Of a stretch of DNA of 10,007 nucleotides, positions 6,643 through 10,007 are shown in pieces; the first letter of the stretch is position 1, and the number at the start of each line of letters is the position of its first letter. The notes under the pieces are model-generated. The model did no database searches and was not told where the DNA came from. It saw only the letters and a list, made by a program, of their open reading frames with translations. A program made the position numbers and the translations under genes. Origin of the DNA: an uncultured Methanobrevibacter sp. (GTDB taxonomy: Archaea > Methanobacteriota > Methanobacteria > Methanobacteriales > Methanobacteriaceae); contig NZ_OMWD01000042.1 in NCBI RefSeq assembly GCF_900314695.1, forward strand, positions 1-10,007, written 5' to 3'.

Positions 6643-8628
6643 CTATTTACCTATGTCTTCAAGAGCAGCACTGATTTGTGCCATAATTTGCTCGGTTTTG
6701 AAGTGTTGTTGGTTCATAGCACCAGATGGACATGCACCTACACAAGTTCCACATCCTTTACATAATGCGGAGTTAATTTGTGCAAATTCTTTTCCACCTA
6801 CACCGGTTGCAATAGTAATTGCAGCGAATGGGCATAATTCAACACATACTTGACAAGCACCACAAACAGCGTCGTCGTTGGATGCAATAATAGGTTCGAT
6901 TTCTACTTCTCCTTTAGCCATTGGGATTGCTGCTCTGGATGCTGCAGCTGAACCTTGTGCTACGGAGTCAGGAATATCTTTAGGACCTTGTGCTACACCA
7001 GCAATGTAAACACCATCAGTTAAGGTGTCAACAGGTCTGAGTTTAGGGTGAGCTTCCATGTAGAATCCGTCTGCAGATCTGGAGAGACCTAAGGTTTGTC
7101 TGAGTTCGTCAGATCCTGCAGAGTGTTCGAGACCTACACTTAATACAACGAGGTCGTAAGTGTATTCGGTTACTTTACCGAGTAAAGTGTCTTCTGCTCT
7201 GATAGTTAAGGTTAAGTCATCGTTTTCGAAGATTTGTGCAGGTTTACCTCTGATAAATTCAATACCGTATTTTTCTTGAGATGTTTTGTAGAACTCTTCG
7301 TATCCTTTACCGAATGAACGGATATCCATGTAGTAACAGGTTACTTCGGTATCAGGTTCGTGGTCAATACATAATTGAGCGTTTTTCATGGAGTACATAC
7401 AACATACTCTGGAACAGTATGGTTTACCGATTTGTTCATCTCTTGAACCGACACAGTGGATGAATGCTACACGTTTAGGTTCGATACCGTCGGAAGGTTT
7501 GATTACGTGACCACCGGTAGGTCCGGATGCGTTAATCATCCTTTCAATTTCCATAGCGGTAATAACGTTTGAGAAACGTCCGTATCCGTATTGGTAAATG
7601 CTTGAAGGATCGAATGGGTCGTAACCGATAGCAGCTACAATAGTACCAACTTCTAATTCAATTTCAGTAGGTTGTTGGTTGTGGTCGATTGCGTCTGGTC
7701 CACATGCTTGTACACATAAGTTACATTCGATACAGTAATCTTTATCGATAGTTGCACATAATGGTACAGCTTGAGGGAATGGAATGTAAGCAGCTTTTAC
7801 CATACCTACACCTTCGTCGTAGTAGTTAGGTATTTCAATAGGACAAGCTTCTTGACATGCACCACATCCAGTACATAAATCTTCATCTACGTATCTTGCT
7901 TTTTTCTCTACGGTTACTTTGAAGTTTCCGATGTATCCGTCTACTTCAGTTACTTCAGCGTAAGAGATCAATTCGATGTTTTCGTGTTTGGAACAGTCTA
8001 CCATTTTAGGTGCTAAAATACACATTGAACAGTCGAGAGTTGGGAATGTTTTATCTAATTGTCCCATTCTTCCACCAATGGTTGGGTTTCTTTCTACCAT
8101 GTAGGTTTTGAAGCCCATGTCACCTAAATCTAATGCTGTTTGGATACCAGCTACTCCACCACCGATAACTAATGCTTTGTTATCTACAGCTACTTTGGTA
8201 GCTTCTAATGGTTCAAGTAATCTTGCTTTAGCAACAGCCATACGGGTTAAGTCTTTTGCTTTTTCGGTAGCTTCTTCTGGTTGGTTCATGTGTACCCAGG
8301 AGTCTTGTTCTCTTAAGTTAGCAAATTCAAATAAGAATTTGTTTAATCCAGCTTCTTCTACGCATCTACGGAAAGTAGGTTCGTGAAGACGAGGGGAACA
8401 AGCTGCTACAACAATTCTGTTTAAGTTTTTCTCTTTGATGTCTTCTTGAATCATTGCTTGACCAGGGTCAGAACACATGTATTTGTAATCAGTTGCGTGA
8501 ACTACACCAGGTAAGGTCTTAGCATATTCAGCTACACTAGGACAGTCTACGACTCCACCGACGTTTACACCACAGTGACAGACGTAAACTCCTATCCTTA
8601 ATTCTTCGTTATTATTTTCTTCTGCCAT
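6643..8628 (-). CDS. hdrA: CoB-CoM heterodisulfide reductase iron-sulfur subunit A
   Basis: A 661-residue HdrA, the FAD-containing subunit that bifurcates electrons from hydrogenase (or formate dehydrogenase) to ferredoxin and, through HdrBC, to CoM-S-S-CoB; cytoplasmic. The FAD-binding VIGGGVAGIQTAL is at 154-166. An inserted ferredoxin domain has C252-C255-C258-C262 and C299-C302-C305-C309, and the C-terminal ferredoxin domain has C589-C592-C595-C599 and C623-C626-C629-C633. The non-canonical cluster pattern known from the Methanothermococcus structure, C-x12-C-x3-CC, is present as C392, C405, C409, C410. N-terminal cysteines include C17, C19, C29 and C52. All ligands are Cys; there is no in-frame TGA that would suggest selenocysteine. 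The frame is open to a TTG at 8685, but the ATG at 8626-8628 has AAGGAG 9 nt upstream (8638-8643) and gives the expected MAEE-type start. hdrB, hdrC and mvh genes are absent here. Confidence 0.97.
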   Translation of the reverse strand: MAEENNNEELRIGVYVCHCGVNVGGVVDCPSVAEYAKTLPGVVHATDYKYMCSDPGQAMIQEDIKEKNLNRIVVAACSPRLHEPTFRRCVEEAGLNKFLFEFANLREQDSWVHMNQPEEATEKAKDLTRMAVAKARLLEPLEATKVAVDNKALVIGGGVAGIQTALDLGDMGFKTYMVERNPTIGGRMGQLDKTFPTLDCSMCILAPKMVDCSKHENIELISYAEVTEVDGYIGNFKVTVEKKARYVDEDLCTGCGACQEACPIEIPNYYDEGVGMVKAAYIPFPQAVPLCATIDKDYCIECNLCVQACGPDAIDHNQQPTEIELEVGTIVAAIGYDPFDPSSIYQYGYGRFSNVITAMEIERMINASGPTGGHVIKPSDGIEPKRVAFIHCVGSRDEQIGKPYCSRVCCMYSMKNAQLCIDHEPDTEVTCYYMDIRSFGKGYEEFYKTSQEKYGIEFIRGKPAQIFENDDLTLTIRAEDTLLGKVTEYTYDLVVLSVGLEHSAGSDELRQTLGLSRSADGFYMEAHPKLRPVDTLTDGVYIAGVAQGPKDIPDSVAQGSAAASRAAIPMAKGEVEIEPIIASNDDAVCGACQVCVELCPFAAITIATGVGGKEFAQINSALCKGCGTCVGACPSGAMNQQHFKTEQIMAQISAALEDIGK

Positions 8629-8637
8629 TTTATTTTT

Positions 8638-8650
8638 CTCCTTGTACAAG
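8638..8650 (-). promoter_or_regulatory. hdrA ribosome-binding site overlapping a palindrome
   Basis: AAGGAG (minus strand, 8643 to 8638) lies 9 nt before the hdrA ATG and decides that start. Its first three bases are part of the perfect 10-bp palindrome CTTGTACAAG at 8641-8650, which lies around the transcription start expected from the nearest TATA box. A dimeric regulator could bind there, but this is inference. Confidence 0.6.
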
Positions 8651-8665
8651 TCGTGAAAAATATCT

Positions 8666-8679
8666 AATATATATAAAAA
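8666..8679 (-). promoter_or_regulatory. Proximal hdrA promoter (TATA box)
   Basis: On the minus strand this reads TTTTTATATATATT, a strong TATA-like element whose centre is about 26 nt before 8646. That gives an hdrA leader of roughly 18 nt containing the AAGGAG motif. Two further TATA-like boxes upstream, at 8744-8751 (TTTATAAA) and 8780-8789 (AGTATATAAA), could drive longer leaders. Confidence 0.5.
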
Positions 8680-8698
8680 TTGCAATTTAAAACAAGTA

Positions 8699-8730
8699 GT
8701 AAAATTTTACATAGTATTAGATATACTAAT
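8699..8730. repeat. Palindromes upstream of hdrA
   Basis: GTAAAATTTTAC at 8699-8710 is a perfect 12-bp palindrome. ATTAG-n5-CTAAT at 8716-8730 is a 5-bp inverted repeat with a 5-nt spacer. Both lie between the proximal TATA box of hdrA and the two distal ones, where an operator might sit. In such AT-rich DNA short palindromes arise by chance, so function is uncertain. Confidence 0.3.
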
Positions 8731-8859
8731 GTAGTAAGTCCACATTTATAAAGCTTTCTAAAGAATTTGTAGAGTAATGTTTATATACTAGAAAATGAAA
8801 TCTGAATAAAAACTTAATCCAAAAGGAAAAATAAATCAAATAATGATTATTAGTTAAAA

Positions 8860-8908
8860 TAAATCATATTAATAATTTAAATTAAAAATAAAGAATTTTA
8901 ATTTAAAT
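8860..8908 (-). terminator. Possible terminator of the AEC permease gene
   Basis: A perfect 13-bp inverted repeat, ATTTAAATTAAAA (8875-8887) and TTTTAATTTAAAT (8896-8908), with an 8-nt loop, begins 18 nt after the stop of the permease gene. The stem is entirely A-T and the following minus-strand sequence is T-rich but interrupted (TATTAATATGATTTATTTT), so termination is plausible rather than certain. Confidence 0.45.
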
Positions 8909-8926
8909 AAATTATGAAATTTTTAA

Positions 8927-9832
8927 CTATAAAATCATAATAATTACTGGTAGTGTAATCAAAGAGATTACAGTGTTGATTAATATGCAATCCGATGTCA
9001 ATTGATAATCAAGATTATAAGTAATTGCAAGTACCAATGACAACATTCCAGAAGGCATTGCGGCCTCAACAATTGCAACTGTATACTGCAGATCTGAAAG
9101 CCCTAAAAATAATACAACAATAAATGCGATTGCCGGGAAAAACAGTAATTGCATAATAGAAGTAAATGCCACCATGGATTTGCTTCTTGAAAGGCCAGCT
9201 AGATCAATTGATAAACCCAATGAAATCATGATTAAAGGAATGGCACCGTTACCCAAATAATTAACAGTATTATTTAAGACAGGCCCTATAGGAACATTTA
9301 AAATATTTAGCCCCAAACCAAAAACGATAGCCCATAACGGCGGAAAAAGAGCAATTTTACGAATGGCCTTCTTAACAGTTCCCCCAAATTTAATAACTAA
9401 AACAAATGACAGTATCAAAAAGATACACATTGTTGCTATATCACAAAATATTGCTCTTAAAAAGCCTTCATGACCAAAAATTCCTAAATTTACTGGATAT
9501 CCCATAAATGCAGTATTTGCAATCATTACTGTAACGAGAACAGTCCATAACTTCTTATCATCATAGCCCAATTTTTTCAATATTAAAAATGAAACCAATC
9601 CTGTGACAAATGAACTGATTAAAATAACAAAAGGCAAAATACCTAATTTGGGAATTAATGATAAATCTGAAGAATAAAGTGCAGAAAAAATCATGCAGGG
9701 CAATAAAATATTCATTATAATTTTATTTAAAGGATTGATATCTTTTTCGGATAAAAAATCTATCCTCTTTAAAGCATAGCCAATACCAATCATTAAAATA
9801 ATTGATAAAATAGTAATTTCAATTTCATTCAT
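8927..9832 (-). CDS. AEC family (auxin efflux carrier-type) permease
   Basis: A 301-residue integral membrane protein of the AEC/Mem_trans family (PF03547), with about ten hydrophobic helices in the usual 5+5 arrangement and normal length. Family-like features are the first helix followed by the short loop KRIDFLSEKDINPLNK, then a helix with ILLPCMIFSAL, the NTAFMGYPVNLGIFG block in the middle of the first half, GAIPLIMISLGLSI in the second half, and EAAMPSGMLSLVLAITYN near the end. Prokaryotic members export or import small organic anions such as malate or amino-acid-related compounds; the substrate here is unknown. The frame extends upstream to a TTG at 9848-9850, but I chose the ATG at 9830-9832, which lies about 24 nt after a TATA-like box and lacks a ribosome-binding motif, as for a leaderless mRNA. 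It is divergent from the partial gene at the window end. Confidence 0.9.
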   Translation of the reverse strand: MNEIEITILSIILMIGIGYALKRIDFLSEKDINPLNKIIMNILLPCMIFSALYSSDLSLIPKLGILPFVILISSFVTGLVSFLILKKLGYDDKKLWTVLVTVMIANTAFMGYPVNLGIFGHEGFLRAIFCDIATMCIFLILSFVLVIKFGGTVKKAIRKIALFPPLWAIVFGLGLNILNVPIGPVLNNTVNYLGNGAIPLIMISLGLSIDLAGLSRSKSMVAFTSIMQLLFFPAIAFIVVLFLGLSDLQYTVAIVEAAMPSGMLSLVLAITYNLDYQLTSDCILINTVISLITLPVIIMIL

Positions 9833-9850
9833 ATAATAATAATTAAACAA

Positions 9851-9897
9851 TATAATATAAAAAATTAATTATAGTTACTAACCAAACTTTTATTATA
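9851..9897. promoter_or_regulatory. Divergent promoter region between the AEC gene and the next gene
   Basis: The 87-bp gap holds two TATA-like boxes facing apart: TTATATTATA on the minus strand (9851-9860), about 24 nt from the AEC ATG, and TTTATTATA on the plus strand (9889-9897), about 27 nt from the ATG at 9920. Both distances fit leaderless transcripts. The small palindrome TAGTTACTA (9872-9880) lies midway between the boxes. Confidence 0.45.
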
Positions 9898-9919
9898 GAT
9901 GACTGACAAATAATAAATT

Positions 9920-10007
9920 ATGTCAGGAAAATCTAAAATTAATGTTTTTAACAAAATGACAAAAACTGCTTTAGATGAAGAAATAAGTGCTTATGTGGCT
10001 TATCATA
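9920..10007 (+). CDS. 5' end of an unrecognised gene (partial, runs off the window)
   Basis: Only 29 codons are visible. The frame is open from the ATG at 9920 to the window end, starting MSGKSKINVF and containing TKTALDEEISAYVAYH. It is preceded by a TATA-like box at 9889-9897 at the distance expected for a leaderless mRNA, and it is divergent from the permease gene. The start is polar and basic with no signal peptide, so the product is probably cytoplasmic. I do not recognise it, and the fragment is too short to assign a family. Confidence 0.55.
   Translation, partial: MSGKSKINVFNKMTKTALDEEISAYVAYH

Noticed and set aside
6559..6765. Plus-strand frame starting MKKHQKKPIK
   Set aside because: Its Lys-rich start is the A-rich tract that forms the T tract of the hdrA terminator, and the rest is antisense to hdrA.
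8108..8386. Plus-strand frame of 92 codons
   Set aside because: Antisense to the HdrA region just before and over the FAD motif; no independent support.
8629..8685. N-terminal extension of HdrA from a TTG codon
   Set aside because: It would cover the proximal TATA box and the AAGGAG motif, and HdrA proteins begin close to the internal ATG at 8628.
8860..8908. Long inverted repeat read as a mobile-element end
   Set aside because: It is a single A-T-only hairpin with no transposase, target duplication or second copy in the window; a terminator is the simpler reading.
1..10007. CRISPR array, tRNA, rRNA, riboswitch, defence or toxin-antitoxin system
   Set aside because: No regularly spaced direct repeats, cloverleaf-like segments or recognisable partner genes were seen. 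The Rpn-like protein alone does not make a defence system.

Overview
The window looks like chromosome of a hydrogenotrophic methanogen of the order Methanobacteriales, most likely Methanobrevibacter. The basis is strongly AT-rich DNA with archaeal BRE/TATA-type promoters, a complete heterodisulfide reductase subunit A (HdrA), a methanopterin-type flavoprotein next to serine hydroxymethyltransferase, and a large secreted Ig-repeat 'adhesin-like' protein of the kind abundant in gut and rumen methanogens. The genus is inferred from protein style, not from a marker gene.

Layout. 39-599 (-): C-terminally damaged Rpn/PD-(D/E)XK-type protein. 832-1158 (+): DUF192 protein, probably leaderless. 1144-1836 (-): iron-sulfur flavoprotein of the dihydromethanopterin reductase (DmrX-like) family, overlapping the DUF192 gene tail to tail by 15 bp. 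1838-3109 (-): glyA, one base upstream of the flavoprotein gene. 3184-4344 (-): MFS transporter. 4563-6401 (-): secreted Ig-repeat protein with an unassigned central domain. 6643-8628 (-): hdrA. 8927-9832 (-): AEC-family permease. 9920-10007 (+): 5' end of an unrecognised gene running off the window. No gap between genes exceeds 300 bases; the largest, 8629-8926, holds hdrA promoter candidates, several palindromes and a probable terminator.

How the genes work together. glyA and the flavoprotein gene form a tight, translationally coupled pair that makes sense as one-carbon carrier metabolism: GlyA moves C1 units between serine and tetrahydromethanopterin, and the flavoprotein would re-reduce dihydromethanopterin. 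hdrA supplies the electron-bifurcating subunit that reduces CoM-S-S-CoB and ferredoxin; its partners hdrBC and the hydrogenase are not here. The MFS and surface-protein genes lie between hdrA and glyA and look like accessory genes placed between two core metabolic loci.

Two translation styles are visible. hdrA, glyA, the surface protein and the Rpn-type gene have Shine-Dalgarno motifs. The DUF192, AEC and final partial genes have a TATA-like box about 24-28 nt before the ATG and no such motif, which suggests leaderless mRNAs. Clear hairpin-plus-T-tract terminators follow hdrA and the surface protein gene. I saw no CRISPR array, tRNA, rRNA, transposase or recognisable defence cluster. The most interesting unexplained item is the central domain of the surface protein.
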